A stretch of 64,000 nt of DNA, from assembly GCF_900176035.1 (NCBI RefSeq), contig NZ_FWWT01000012.1, positions 1 to 64,000 on the forward strand. Reading direction: 5' to 3'. Each line of letters starts with the position of its first letter. Positions within the stretch are counted from its first letter, which is position 1. The notes beneath the pieces were generated by a model, which was not told the origin of the DNA, did not search any database, and worked only from the letters and a program-made list of their open reading frames with translations. Shown piece after piece: positions 8,583-18,661 of this stretch. The position numbers and the translations under genes were made by a program. This DNA comes from Desulfonispora thiosulfatigenes DSM 11270 (GTDB lineage Bacteria > Bacillota > Peptococcia > Peptococcales > Desulfonisporaceae).

Positions 8583-9905
8583 TTAGGCATTTTTATACAT
8601 TTTCATTAAATATAGAGAAACAATCAAAGTCAAAATTTCTGAAAAAGGGGTAGCAAGCCAAACACCTTTTATATGGAAGAACTTAGTTAAGACCAGTAAA
8701 CCTAAAATAATAAAAATAAAACTTCTTAATAAAGAAATAATCGTAGATACCCTAGACTTTTCCATGGATTGAAAAAAGGAAGCAATTACTACGTTTATGC
8801 CCATAAATAAATAAGCACTAAAATAAATTTTTATTGCTGCTGAGGCTAAATTAATTAATTCCAAGTCTTCATTATTAAAGAGCATTGTAATATTTTTACC
8901 AAAGAATAAGCCAATCGTGTAAAAAAAGATTCCTAGAAAAATTGAAACCTTTATTCCGAGCCATAAAACTTTATTAACCCTTTTGAAATTATTAGCCCCA
9001 AAATTGTAACTAATTATCGGCTGAATAGCCTGAGAGATAGAAATAAAAACCATAATTACTAAGGCATGAATATAATTAATAATGCTATACACCGAAACTC
9101 CTAAATCACCACTTAAATCCATTAATACTAGGTTAAAGATAAGAGCTATAACGCCTGTAGCTATCTCCGTAATAAAAACTGGCGTACCATTACTGAAAAT
9201 CCGTGCTGTATCCTTCATTTTTAATTTAGCGAAGTTCAATCGCAAGGAACCCTTTTTAAAAATAAAATGTACTAATAATACTACAAAAACAGCAAGCTGA
9301 CCTAATCCCGTAGCAAAAGAAGCGCCTTCTAATCCCCATTTATATATAAATATAAAAAGATAATCTAAGATGATATTTATAATTGCGCCTGCACTCATAG
9401 CGTACATAACTAGATTAGGATTTCCATCATTCCTGATTAATGCATTTAAAGAATCTCCTAAAATAAAGGTAAAGCTGAAAAAAAATAAGATGCGTAAATA
9501 TCCTGTTACATAGTGTAATAGTTTTGCATCAGCACCTAAAAGATATGCTATTTTTTCCAAATATATATTTCCTAATATCGTTATTATTATCGTAATAATG
9601 ACCGCTAAAGTCATACATTGTCCAAAAATATTTTGTCCCTTTTGATATTCTTTTTGTCCAAAATATACTGATATTACAGTAGCCCCTCCGATCCCAATCC
9701 AAAGAGCAAGAGCAATTAAGAGCATAAAAATAGGAAAACAAATATTTACACTAGCTAGACCTTCTCTTCCTACAGCCCTCCCGACAAAAATACCATCAAT
9801 AACAATATTAATAGACATCATCAACATTCCAATTAAGGATGGAATAAAATATTTATAAAATAAACGTGCGATTGAATCATTTTCTAAGTCAATTTTCTTC
9901 GTCAT
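8583..9905 (-). CDS. MATE family efflux transporter
   Basis: 440 aa with about 12 hydrophobic segments and the MATE N-terminal pattern (FYKYFIPSLIGMLMMSINIVIDGIFVGRAVG), plus the duplicated half beginning near IFSNGTPVFITEIATG. It probably exports cationic compounds or drugs using Na+ or H+. It is the last gene of the men-lysE run, 29 bp after the LysE-type gene, so it may be co-transcribed with it. The substrate is unknown. Confidence 0.92.
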   Translation of the reverse strand: MTKKIDLENDSIARLFYKYFIPSLIGMLMMSINIVIDGIFVGRAVGREGLASVNICFPIFMLLIALALWIGIGGATVISVYFGQKEYQKGQNIFGQCMTLAVIITIIITILGNIYLEKIAYLLGADAKLLHYVTGYLRILFFFSFTFILGDSLNALIRNDGNPNLVMYAMSAGAIINIILDYLFIFIYKWGLEGASFATGLGQLAVFVVLLVHFIFKKGSLRLNFAKLKMKDTARIFSNGTPVFITEIATGVIALIFNLVLMDLSGDLGVSVYSIINYIHALVIMVFISISQAIQPIISYNFGANNFKRVNKVLWLGIKVSIFLGIFFYTIGLFFGKNITMLFNNEDLELINLASAAIKIYFSAYLFMGINVVIASFFQSMEKSRVSTIISLLRSFIFIILGLLVLTKFFHIKGVWLATPFSEILTLIVSLYLMKMYKNA

Positions 9906-9934
9906 TAAACCTTCTCCCTACTAATTATCCTATC

Positions 9935-10552
9935 TTAAAGTAAAATCATTTGAATAAAATTATACGCTAATTTCAAACCATAAATAATCACTATAACTCC
10001 ACATATTCTATTTAGCGCTTTTAAAATATTAGTAGTAAAACTTTTCTTTGTCCATTGTATTACCGTTGTAAGACCCATAAACCAAAAAAACGAGGCTAAG
10101 CAAACTCCTAAAATAAATAATTTAACACCTTCCATAGGAAGAGATGCTCGATATCCTCCTAATAATAATGATCCATCTATAATAGCTTGAGGATTGGCCC
10201 AGGTAACTAGAAAACAGGCTAAAAGAATTTGTTTAAAAGGTTTATCTATTTCTAGCTTTATTTCAAAAGTAGGGGTGCTTTTAATAAGTCCGTAACCAAT
10301 AAAAATAATCGCTATACTACCAACTAAGAGGATTACTGCTTTTAGCATAAGTGATTTTTCAATTATAATTCCCATTCCATAAAAACAAGCAAGAGCAAGC
10401 GTTATATCAAAGAAGATTACAGCTAAGGCTACTTGATAAGATGTAAGCCAATTTTTTCGTAAAGAAAAATTAATTATGTAGAGATTTTGCATACCAATTG
10501 GAACTAAATAAGCTAACCCTAATAAAAATCCTTGAACAATATATGTGAACAT
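9935..10552 (-). CDS. LysE/ArgO family amino-acid exporter
   Basis: 205 aa with about six transmembrane segments. The N-terminal FLLGLAYLVPIGMQNLYIIN and the internal ACFLVTWANPQAIIDGSLLLGG are hallmarks of the LysE/ArgO exporter family (basic amino acids in characterised members). It begins 11 bp after menC ends, so it is in the men transcript, although no metabolic link to menaquinone is obvious. Confidence 0.9.
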   Translation of the reverse strand: MFTYIVQGFLLGLAYLVPIGMQNLYIINFSLRKNWLTSYQVALAVIFFDITLALACFYGMGIIIEKSLMLKAVILLVGSIAIIFIGYGLIKSTPTFEIKLEIDKPFKQILLACFLVTWANPQAIIDGSLLLGGYRASLPMEGVKLFILGVCLASFFWFMGLTTVIQWTKKSFTTNILKALNRICGVIVIIYGLKLAYNFIQMILL

Positions 10553-10562
10553 TTGCTACTCC

Positions 10563-11672
10563 TTAATTATAAAATATTTCTTTATGTACTAATACCTTTT
10601 TTAAAATATCCTGATTTAACTTATAACCAATGCCTATATTTTCTGAAACCTTAATTATACCATTATTCATCTTTATTTCTGGAAGTATAATATCATTTTC
10701 CCAGTATTTATTAGACCCTGCTGTATCAGCAGGCAGGCTAAAATGCGGCAATGAATAAAGAGCCAGAGCCTGTGCCCTTGCAATCCCTGCTTCTAACATA
10801 CCCCCACCCCAAAGAGCAATATTATGTTCCTTGCATAAATCATGAATACTTTTAGCTGCACTAATTCCTCCAACTCGGCTTGGTTTAAGATTGACCACTT
10901 TACAACTTCTCATTTCTAACGCGACTTTTAAATCATGTACTGAAGTTATGCTTTCATCTAAACAAATAGGAGTAGTGATCTTTTCTTGTAATTTGGCATG
11001 ATAAAACAGATCATCACAGGCTAAGGGTTGTTCAATCATCATGAGATCGTACCTATCTAAAGATTTTAATATCTCAAAATCTTTTACTGTATAAGCAGAA
11101 TTTGCATCCACCATTAAAGGTAAATGAGGAAATGAGTTACGAATGGCTTCTAATATTTCATGTTCTATTCCGGGTTTTATTTTAATCTTTACTCGTTTAT
11201 ATCCTTGTGCTAAGGATTTTTCGATTTGGGCTAACATTTCCGGAACCTTTTTAAGTCCAATAGCAATGCCTATTTCTATTTCTTTTTTTGTTCCTCCAAT
11301 TGCATTAGCCAGGGATAACCTTTCTCTTTTAGCATATAAATCCCAAACTGCTCCCTCTAAAGCTGCCTTAGACATATTATTTCGCCGAATAGGAATAAAT
11401 CTTGCCCCTACTTCATCTGGATGCTTAATCCTCTCTTTAAATAATAGAGGAATTAGAAATTCTTTCATAATATGTAGGCAAGTGTGTAAGGTTTCTTCGG
11501 TATAAAAAGGATCACTAAAGGCTACACATTCCCCAAGCCCGATAAATCCATCCTTATCTTCTATTTCAATAACGATACTAGGGCGCTTAGTTACTTTGCC
11601 ATAACTTGTGACAAAGGGATTTTTTAATTCCAAGGCAATCTGGTATAAGGTAATCTTTTTAATTTTCATCAT
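10563..11672 (-). CDS. menC: o-Succinylbenzoate synthase
   Basis: Enolase-superfamily enzyme that dehydrates SHCHC to o-succinylbenzoate. Catalytic lysine pair in RVKIKIKPG, metal ligands in LMVDANSAY, the following Glu in MMIEQPL and Asp in CLDESITS, and the second-side Lys in VVNLKPSRVGG. The frame opens at a GTG (11678), but GAGGTG before tandem ATGs favours a start at 11672 or 11669 (about 369 aa). Some relatives also act as N-acylamino-acid racemases, but location in a men cluster supports MenC. Confidence 0.93.
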   Translation of the reverse strand: MMKIKKITLYQIALELKNPFVTSYGKVTKRPSIVIEIEDKDGFIGLGECVAFSDPFYTEETLHTCLHIMKEFLIPLLFKERIKHPDEVGARFIPIRRNNMSKAALEGAVWDLYAKRERLSLANAIGGTKKEIEIGIAIGLKKVPEMLAQIEKSLAQGYKRVKIKIKPGIEHEILEAIRNSFPHLPLMVDANSAYTVKDFEILKSLDRYDLMMIEQPLACDDLFYHAKLQEKITTPICLDESITSVHDLKVALEMRSCKVVNLKPSRVGGISAAKSIHDLCKEHNIALWGGGMLEAGIARAQALALYSLPHFSLPADTAGSNKYWENDIILPEIKMNNGIIKVSENIGIGYKLNQDILKKVLVHKEIFYN

Positions 11673-11746
11673 AATCACCTCGTTTAGTTTGTATATAATC
11701 CTTATATAATTGTCTAAGTATATTTTTCATTGTTAATTGAGTTATC

Positions 11747-13315
11747 CTAATTTAAGTATTCTAAAAGTTTGCGTCGTAATAATTTATTACTAGCATTACG
11801 TGGCAAACTTTCCACAAAGATAATCCGGGTTGGAACTTTATATTTAGCAAGTCTCTCACCACAATAATGCTGTAACTGGTGGGCTAAAAGCTTTGTATCT
11901 TTAAAATATTTAATATCTTCATTATTTTTATTATCTATAATAGCTTGATTATTTTTACGATTTTTACTTTCTTTAACCTTAATAAAGGCAATGGGAACCT
12001 TGCCCCACTTTTCATCATCCATACCCGTAACCCCTACTTCCTCGACATCAGGATGAGTTAATAACACAGTTTCTATTTCAGCAGGATAAATGTTTTCCCC
12101 TCCTGAAATAATTAAATCACTACGCCTGTCTACAATATATAAAAATCCTTCTTCATCTACATAACCTAAATCTCCAGTGTAGATCCATCCTTCTTTAAAA
12201 GCTTCTTTTGTCGCCTTTTCATTATGATAATATCCTTTAGTCACACTTGGTCCTTTAACTACTATTTCGCCTACTTCGTTAATTATTTCTTGATCCTTAC
12301 TCATGATTTTTAACTGCGCTGGAAATAAAGGCTTGCCTGCTGAGCCCAGTTTAGATGTTAAATATTCCGGACTAAGGGTAACTATTTGCGAGGCTGTTTC
12401 AGTCATACCATAAGTTTGAAAAACAGGGATTTTTCTTTTTTGACTCTCTTCTAGTAAACTTCGAGGTACAAATCCTCCACCGAGTAACACGCACCGAAGA
12501 GAACTGGGATAAGAATCTTGTTTTAAATTATCCAGCATTTTTTGTAGCTGAATACTAACCACAGATATAAGAGTAACTCCATGATTTAAAAGAGACTGAT
12601 TAACTTTTTGCGCCTCAAAATTCTCATGTACTACTATCCTAATTCCATAAATTACACTACGCATTAAAATTGATAATCCACTTACATGAAATATCGGCAG
12701 GGCTAATAACCAAGTATCATTATTATCTAGACCTAAATTAAGGCAAGATCCTACTGCACTCCAAAAATGGTTGCCATAAGATAACGTAACTCCTTTAGGC
12801 GTACCTGTAGTTCCAGAAGTATAAATAATGGAATGGATTTTAGCTAAATTTATTTCTGTTTGTAAAGGAATTTCCATTTCCTTTAACGTAGAAAGTTGTT
12901 TTATACTAATTGTTTCTAATTTAAATTTAAGATTAACTTTTTCTTGCTGGCATGCTAGATTTATTTTCACCACAAGTTCCTCATAATTATCAGCATAAAT
13001 TAATCTTTTTACCCCTGCATCTTGTACTTGAAAGGCTAATTCTTTAGGCGATAATCTCGTGTTTAAAAAGACTAAAGTAACATCTAAATAGGCTAGGGCA
13101 TGAATTAAAATAATCGCCGGGAAATCATTTTTTAGTAATAGTGCTATATTTTCCTCATCTTCAATGTCTAAACTTGCTACTTGCCTAGCCATTATCTTTG
13201 CCTGTTCATTTAGCTCCTTGAAGGTCATTTTTTCCTCTTCATTTTCAATTGCAATTCGCTTCGGAGTCAAATCAGCTCTTTTAGCTAACCAATTAGGCAT
13301 TGTTTCACTACTCAT
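11747..13315 (-). CDS. menE: o-Succinylbenzoate-CoA ligase
   Basis: 522-aa ANL-superfamily ligase that activates OSB with ATP and CoA. Visible motifs: P-loop YTSGTTGTPKGVTLSYGNH, QTYGMTETASQ, TGDLGYVDEEGFLYIVDRRSDLIISGGENIYPAEIE, and the C-terminal catalytic Lys in PRNASNKLLRRKL. An insertion rich in Lys, Asn and Asp (around residues 455-480) lies in the C-terminal domain, making the protein slightly longer than usual. AAAAGGAG precedes the ATG; 56 bp after menB. Confidence 0.95.
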   Translation of the reverse strand: MSSETMPNWLAKRADLTPKRIAIENEEEKMTFKELNEQAKIMARQVASLDIEDEENIALLLKNDFPAIILIHALAYLDVTLVFLNTRLSPKELAFQVQDAGVKRLIYADNYEELVVKINLACQQEKVNLKFKLETISIKQLSTLKEMEIPLQTEINLAKIHSIIYTSGTTGTPKGVTLSYGNHFWSAVGSCLNLGLDNNDTWLLALPIFHVSGLSILMRSVIYGIRIVVHENFEAQKVNQSLLNHGVTLISVVSIQLQKMLDNLKQDSYPSSLRCVLLGGGFVPRSLLEESQKRKIPVFQTYGMTETASQIVTLSPEYLTSKLGSAGKPLFPAQLKIMSKDQEIINEVGEIVVKGPSVTKGYYHNEKATKEAFKEGWIYTGDLGYVDEEGFLYIVDRRSDLIISGGENIYPAEIETVLLTHPDVEEVGVTGMDDEKWGKVPIAFIKVKESKNRKNNQAIIDNKNNEDIKYFKDTKLLAHQLQHYCGERLAKYKVPTRIIFVESLPRNASNKLLRRKLLEYLN

Positions 13316-13371
13316 GTTTTTCTCCTTTTAAATAATATAAAATCAGCTTGAATAATCAAGCTGAATTTTGT

Positions 13372-14190
13372 TTACGGAAAACGTGGGAATTTTTTAAAAT
13401 CTGGTTGTCTTTTTTCTTTAAAGGCATCTCTACCTTCTTTGGCTTCATCAGTAGTATAATATAATAAAGTAGCATCCCCGCCAAATTGTTGCAGCCCTGC
13501 AAGACCATCAGTATCTGCATTAAAAGATGCTTTTAAAAAGCGTAAAGCTGTAGGAGATTTATCTAACATTTCCTCACACCATTTTACAGTTTCTTCTTCC
13601 AATTGTTCTAAAGGAACAACTGTATTTACAAGTCCCATATCTAAAGCTTCCTGGGCATTATATTGACGACATAAATACCAAATTTCACGGGCCTTTTTAT
13701 GTCCAACAATACGAGCTAAATAACCTGCACCATATCCTGCGTCAAAGCTTCCTACCTTTGGTCCAGTTTGTCCAAAAATTGCATTATCAGCTGCAATAGT
13801 TAAATCACAAACAATATGTAAAACATGTCCTCCCCCAATAGCATATCCAGCTACCATTGCTACCACAGGCTTTGGCGTAAATCTAATTAAACGCTGAAGA
13901 TCTAATACATTTAAACGAGGAATTTTATCCTCTCCTATGTAACCGCCATGACCTCGTACCTTTTGGTCACCACCTGAACAAAAAGCCTTTCCCCCTGCAC
14001 CAGCTAAGATAATTACACCAATGTTTTCATCATCTCTAGCATAAGCAAAAGCATCTATCATTTCACTTACTGTTTTAGGACGAAAAGCATTATGTACCTC
14101 AGGACGATTAATTGTAATTTTAGCGATTCCCTCGTGCGTATGATATAAAATGTCTTCATATTCACGTTCTTGTATCCATTTAATTGTCAT
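13372..14190 (-). CDS. menB: 1,4-Dihydroxy-2-naphthoyl-CoA synthase
   Basis: 272-aa crotonase-fold enzyme that cyclises OSB-CoA to DHNA-CoA. Oxyanion-hole residues sit in [12 protein letters not shown] and [16 protein letters not shown], and [15 protein letters not shown] is a MenB hallmark with the active-site Asp. The C-terminal [15 protein letters not shown] tail is also MenB-like. The start overlaps the menH stop by 11 bp, implying translational coupling. Confidence 0.97.
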   Translation of the reverse strand: MTIKWIQEREYEDILYHTHEGIAKITINRPEVHNAFRPKTVSEMIDAFAYARDDENIGVIILAGAGGKAFCSGGDQKVRGHGGYIGEDKIPRLNVLDLQRLIRFTPKPVVAMVAGYAIGGGHVLHIVCDLTIAADNAIFGQTGPKVGSFDAGYGAGYLARIVGHKKAREIWYLCRQYNAQEALDMGLVNTVVPLEQLEEETVKWCEEMLDKSPTALRFLKASFNADTDGLAGLQQFGGDATLLYYTTDEAKEGRDAFKEKRQPDFKKFPRFP

Positions 14191-14995
14191 TTTTATACCT
14201 CCCCTGTAAAAATTCCAAAATTAAATTACTAAATATGTGTGGCTTTTCTAAATGCACTATATGACTTGCTTCTTGAACTACTTCTTTCTGGGCATTTGGC
14301 AAACGCTTAGCCATCTCAGCTGCTATTTTGCAATACTTTTTATCCTTTTCACCTACAATGAGTAAAACCGGAACTTTTATCTCTTGCAAGGCGTGCCATA
14401 AAGGTTTTTGCCTTCCCGTTCCCATACCACGCAAACTATTAGCTAATCCTTTAGTATCATTATTTAAACGTTCTTGATGTAAGGCATTTTTCTTTTCTTT
14501 TGCTATCTCTTTTAAATTAAATAAAGGTAAGCTATCCCAGTAGGAGACAAACTCCGCTATGCCTTTTTCTTCGATAAATGTGGCTAATTCGTAATCCTGT
14601 TCTCGCCTTAGCTCACGTTCTTCCTCATTTTCTAACCCTGGTGAGCTACTTTCTAAAATTAAAGAAGCGATCATCTGTGGATATTTAAACACAAAGTTGA
14701 GAGCCAGCCTTCCTCCCATGGAATAGCCAAAGAGATGAGTTTTAGCAATGTTTAAATTTTTTAAGATTACCTTTAAATCTTCAGCTACCTTGTCCATTTC
14801 ATAGCGCCTATAATCTGCAGGTTTAGCTGAGTTTCCATGTCCTAGGATATCAACTAAAATTACTTGATAATCTTGGGACCATAAATCACTAAATTTACTA
14901 AAGCTCTTACTAGATCCACTAAAACCATGTAATACTAAGACAGGTTCTCCCGCTCCTTGTACCTCAACATGATAATCCAGGTGATTAACTTTCAT
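14180..14995 (-). CDS. menH: SHCHC synthase, alpha/beta hydrolase
   Basis: 271 aa. Eliminates pyruvate from SEPHCHC. The alpha/beta-hydrolase fold shows oxyanion loop [12 protein letters not shown], nucleophile elbow GYSMGGRL (Ser) and C-terminal [10 protein letters not shown] (His), matching MenH. It overlaps menD by 11 bp upstream and menB by 11 bp downstream, a tightly coupled block. Confidence 0.92.
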   Translation of the reverse strand: MKVNHLDYHVEVQGAGEPVLVLHGFSGSSKSFSKFSDLWSQDYQVILVDILGHGNSAKPADYRRYEMDKVAEDLKVILKNLNIAKTHLFGYSMGGRLALNFVFKYPQMIASLILESSSPGLENEEERELRREQDYELATFIEEKGIAEFVSYWDSLPLFNLKEIAKEKKNALHQERLNNDTKGLANSLRGMGTGRQKPLWHALQEIKVPVLLIVGEKDKKYCKIAAEMAKRLPNAQKEVVQEASHIVHLEKPHIFSNLILEFLQGRYKNDN

Positions 14996-16739
14996 TTTTT
15001 TTAAGCTCTTGATCTATTTTTGGCATCAAAGAACTCCAAATTTCACAATGAGCCTTTTCATTAGTCTCTCGATTTGAAGGCACTTCAATAACCGATAGCC
15101 CTTTGCTTGTAAATCCTTTAGAGACACCTTCCCTAAATTCTTCCCAAGAGTTTATTTTAGTAAAAGACCCTTGATACATTTTTACTAAATTTTCATAATC
15201 TAAACCCATAGGTGTACCAAATAATTCTTCAAAATGTTTACCATATTTTGCTTGTGGTAAAAAGGAAAAAATTCCGCCACCATCATTATTAACTAGAATA
15301 ATAGTTATATCAAGATTATATAGTTTAGTTAAAAATAAAGCATTAGAATCATGGAAAAAAGATAAATCTCCAATTACAAGCACTAAAGGATTATGAACAG
15401 TACTTGCTCCTAGGGCACTTGAAATTACCCCATCTATCCCATTTGTTCCCCTATTAGCTAAAAATTTCACTTCTTTATCGGTACAAGTAAAAAAATAATC
15501 AGCATCTCTTATAGGCATACTATTACCTAAAAACAAGATAGACTTTTCAGGTAAGATTTTTTGCAGTTCAATCATCACTCCACCTTCAAATAATTCTGCT
15601 TTTGTTCCTTCACTTACCATATGCTCAGCTGCTAAAGTATTAATTTTTTGCCAAAACTCACCCCATTTAGTGGGAATCTTCTCAGGTAACATTTCTCCTA
15701 AACTCCTGCAAAATTCTGCTTCGTCAGTATAAATCATCTGTGCAGCTTTTAGCGTGGGTTCTCGCCAGCTAGTATTTTCATCAATAATTATTTGCTCACA
15801 TTCGCTAGATCCTTCTAAATATAATAATACTGCTTTGGAAACGGGCATTGCGCCAAACCTTAATACTAGCTCTGGTTTTACTAGCTTTTTAAAATTATCA
15901 TTACGTAAAAAGGCATCATAACTATCAATTATCCACTCTTTTGAATGAACACCACAGCGTAAATTGGCTAAAGGATCGGCTAAAATCGGGTATTTTAAGA
16001 TTTTAGCAAGCTTAATTATTTCATTAATCAGTTCAGCTTTAATATCGGGTCCACAAATAATTACACCCTTATCTTTGGTTCTTAGTTTGTCAGCTACTAA
16101 GTTAAGCTCTAGTTTATCTATTTTTCTCGAACCAGCTAAAACCTGAGTATAGGCATCTCCCCCCCTGCCACCATCCCATAAATTTTCTAATTCTAAATTA
16201 GGGATTAAAGGGTCCCGAAAAGGAAAGTTTAAATGTACTATCCCACTACAATCAAATTTTGCTATTCCCACTGCTCGATTTGCAACCATGCGCACATAAT
16301 TAAGCATTCTTTCACTGTCTTCTGCTAAAGGCATTTCCACAAACCACTTAGCATATTTACCAAAAATATTAATTTGATCAATAGATTGTGGGGCTCCTAC
16401 TTCTCGTAATTCATGAGGGCGATCTGCTGTAAGCACGATAAGTGGTACTCTTTGATAATGAGCCTCTACAATACTTGGCAGGTAATTTGCCACCGCAGTT
16501 CCTGAAGTACACACAAGCGCCACTGGTTTCTTCTTGGCCTTTGCTATTCCTAAAGCAAAATATCCAGCTGAGCGTTCATCTATTTGAATCCACGTCTTTA
16601 TTTTAGGATGCTCCATCATTAACATAGAGATGGGAGTAGACCTAGATCCTGGACTAATTACAATATCCTCGACCCCAGATTTTGCTAATTCATCTACAAA
16701 ACTTGCTATATATTTCGTCATAGCATCACGGGTATTCAT
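14985..16739 (-). CDS. menD: SEPHCHC synthase (thiamine-diphosphate enzyme)
   Basis: 584 aa, full length for MenD. Condenses isochorismate with 2-oxoglutarate. The N-terminal VISPGSRSTPISMLM and ERSAGYFALGIAKA are MenD signatures (catalytic Glu of the ThDP site in the DERSAGYFALG stretch). The C-terminal GDLSFFHDSNALFL and NNDGGGIFSFLPQ form the Mg-ThDP motif. It starts 4 bp after menF with a GGGGATGAGAAG site. Confidence 0.97.
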   Translation of the reverse strand: MNTRDAMTKYIASFVDELAKSGVEDIVISPGSRSTPISMLMMEHPKIKTWIQIDERSAGYFALGIAKAKKKPVALVCTSGTAVANYLPSIVEAHYQRVPLIVLTADRPHELREVGAPQSIDQINIFGKYAKWFVEMPLAEDSERMLNYVRMVANRAVGIAKFDCSGIVHLNFPFRDPLIPNLELENLWDGGRGGDAYTQVLAGSRKIDKLELNLVADKLRTKDKGVIICGPDIKAELINEIIKLAKILKYPILADPLANLRCGVHSKEWIIDSYDAFLRNDNFKKLVKPELVLRFGAMPVSKAVLLYLEGSSECEQIIIDENTSWREPTLKAAQMIYTDEAEFCRSLGEMLPEKIPTKWGEFWQKINTLAAEHMVSEGTKAELFEGGVMIELQKILPEKSILFLGNSMPIRDADYFFTCTDKEVKFLANRGTNGIDGVISSALGASTVHNPLVLVIGDLSFFHDSNALFLTKLYNLDITIILVNNDGGGIFSFLPQAKYGKHFEELFGTPMGLDYENLVKMYQGSFTKINSWEEFREGVSKGFTSKGLSVIEVPSNRETNEKAHCEIWSSLMPKIDQELKKNES

Positions 16740-16743
16740 CTTC

Positions 16744-18138
16744 TCATCCCCTTAAAGCTGATAACATAGGCTTAAATTTCATTTCTGTTTCTTGATATTC
16801 TTGTGCCGGATTTGACCTTTCAACAATTCCACCACCGGCAAATAAAGATACTATATTTCCTTTTATTAAACTAGAACGAATGGCCACAGCAAATTCGCCA
16901 TCACATTTACTATCTAGCCAGCCAATAGGGCCTGCATACCATCCTCGATCTAAAACCTCTTTTTTTCTAATAATATTCATACTTATTTCCTTGGGATATC
17001 CCCCTAAAGCTGGAGTAGGATGTAATCTTTCTACCATATCTAATATAGTAACCCCTTCTTTAGCCAATCCTTTTACTGGTGTATGTAAATGCTTAACATT
17101 TTTTAAATCATATAAACTAGGTGATTTGGCTATTTCTACTTCCTCGCATCCTTTTTCCATTGCATTTTTTATCATCTCTACCACTAAAGCATGCTCGTAT
17201 AAGTTTTTATGATCATTTAATAATTCATTTCCAAGTTTTTCATCTTCGGCAGGAGTTTTGCCCCTTCCAATCGTCCCAGCTAAACACATTGACTTAAACT
17301 CATTTTTTTCCTTTTTAACTAATAGTTCAGGCGATGCTCCTATAAAGCAATCCTCTTCACATTCTAAAGCAAAGATATAGCTTTTAGGTTGCTCATCTAA
17401 GAGTCTTTCTAAAACCGTGGCTACTTCTATCTTTTCCCGCATTTGCAGTCTTAATTCTCTTGCCAATACCACTTTATTTACATATCCTTGTTTAATCTCA
17501 CTTACTACACCTGCTACAGAATTTAACCAGGATTCGACATTTATATTTTCTTTATTTATAACTATATTTTCGTTATTGTCCTGTATTGTTTTCCTTTGAA
17601 AAATGATTTTTTCTTTTTCCTTCATATCCTTAATAACTTCTTCTAATCTATCATTGGCATGAATAAGGACATTAAAAGTTAAAAAAGTCTTTCCTTTATT
17701 AATAGTAAGCATATAACTTGGTACTACCATTTTTGCCTCTTGATAGTTTTTCCATAAATCCGTTTTATCTTTATCAGGGTCAAATGAAAACCCACCAAAG
17801 AGAATAGGACCTATACCCGAACTTGGCTTTAGTTCTATATTACTTATTTGATTATCCACTAATCTTTGCCATTCATATTGCACAGCCCAAAACCTTTGCT
17901 GGGAAAAGTCATTGCTAATTGTATAAGCATGTCCTAATCCTACTAAATACTGATTTCTCGAAGGTTCAGACCAAAGAAACCGGGTTCCTTTAAATAAACT
18001 TCCTAGGGTAAAAAAGGTTAAGGGATTAATTTCATCGATTTCTTGTACATAACTAAGTAAGATATTAGTCTTTCTATCTTTAGCGCGATTTATTGCCATT
18101 TGTATCAAATCGTATAATTCTTTATTTTCAGCTTTCAC
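16744..18138 (-). CDS. menF: Isochorismate synthase
   Basis: 464 aa; chorismate to isochorismate, first committed menaquinone step. The C-terminal chorismate-binding domain shows VVLARELRLQM, FIGASPELLVKK, SMCLAGTIGRGKTPAED, HTPVKGL, HPTPALGGYPKE, AGPIGWLDSKCDGEFAVAIRS. It uses a GTG start preceded by GGAGGT eight bases away. It is the first gene of the six-gene men run and divergent from the thioesterase gene at 18261; the 122-bp gap between them must hold both promoters. Confidence 0.95.
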   Translation of the reverse strand: MKAENKELYDLIQMAINRAKDRKTNILLSYVQEIDEINPLTFFTLGSLFKGTRFLWSEPSRNQYLVGLGHAYTISNDFSQQRFWAVQYEWQRLVDNQISNIELKPSSGIGPILFGGFSFDPDKDKTDLWKNYQEAKMVVPSYMLTINKGKTFLTFNVLIHANDRLEEVIKDMKEKEKIIFQRKTIQDNNENIVINKENINVESWLNSVAGVVSEIKQGYVNKVVLARELRLQMREKIEVATVLERLLDEQPKSYIFALECEEDCFIGASPELLVKKEKNEFKSMCLAGTIGRGKTPAEDEKLGNELLNDHKNLYEHALVVEMIKNAMEKGCEEVEIAKSPSLYDLKNVKHLHTPVKGLAKEGVTILDMVERLHPTPALGGYPKEISMNIIRKKEVLDRGWYAGPIGWLDSKCDGEFAVAIRSSLIKGNIVSLFAGGGIVERSNPAQEYQETEMKFKPMLSALRG

Positions 18139-18260
18139 TTGAAAATACCTCCACGTCTTTTCATCAATCGTGCATTTTAATCTTTAAAATATTATACTAA
18201 GGTTAATTATATCTAATATACTCACAAATTAAAAGAAACTGAAAAATCAGGAGGGGTAAA

Positions 18261-18653
18261 ATGAATTTTAAAAATACTATCCATGAATCTTTAGAAATTA
18301 AAACTGTAGAGTTAACCAAAGAAAAGGTAATCTTAAGTATGCCCGTAGGACCAAAAACTCATCAACCGATGGGTTACCTTCATGGAGGGGCATCAGTAGT
18401 TTTAGCTGAATCAGCAGCGAGTATGGGGACATTATTATATCTTGATTTAGAAAAGGAAACGGCTGTTGGCATTGAAATAAATGCCAATCATCTAAAAAGT
18501 AAAAAAGATGGACTTGTAAGAGCAGTGGCTACCCCCATTCATAAAGGAAGGACTATCATGGTCTGGAATATTGAAATACTGGATGAACAAGATGAAAAAA
18601 TCTGTATTTGCCGCTGCACAATTGGCATAGTAACAAAAAAAAGGGGCACCTAG
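18261..18653 (+). CDS. Hotdog thioesterase, probable DHNA-CoA thioesterase (MenI/YdiI-like)
   Basis: 130-aa PaaI/YdiI-type hotdog protein. PMGYLHGGASVVLAESAAS contains the characteristic HGG and the catalytic acidic residue (Glu in LAES), as in MenI/YdiI enzymes. It is divergent from menF, the place expected for the enzyme that releases DHNA from DHNA-CoA, the one step not covered by menFDHBEC. Function is inferred from family plus context; such thioesterases can be promiscuous. Its TAG stop lies inside the terminator hairpin at 18635-18659. Confidence 0.8.
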   Translation: MNFKNTIHESLEIKTVELTKEKVILSMPVGPKTHQPMGYLHGGASVVLAESAASMGTLLYLDLEKETAVGIEINANHLKSKKDGLVRAVATPIHKGRTIMVWNIEILDEQDEKICICRCTIGIVTKKRGT

Positions 18654-18659
18654 CCCCTT
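18635..18659 (-). terminator. Terminator of the phosphodiester glycosidase gene, overlapping the thioesterase stop
   Basis: AAGGGGCACCTAGCCCCTT hairpin followed, on the minus strand, by eight T. The loop contains the stop codon of the plus-strand thioesterase gene, so the 3' ends of the two convergent genes interlock. Confidence 0.85.
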
Positions 18660-18661
18660 AA

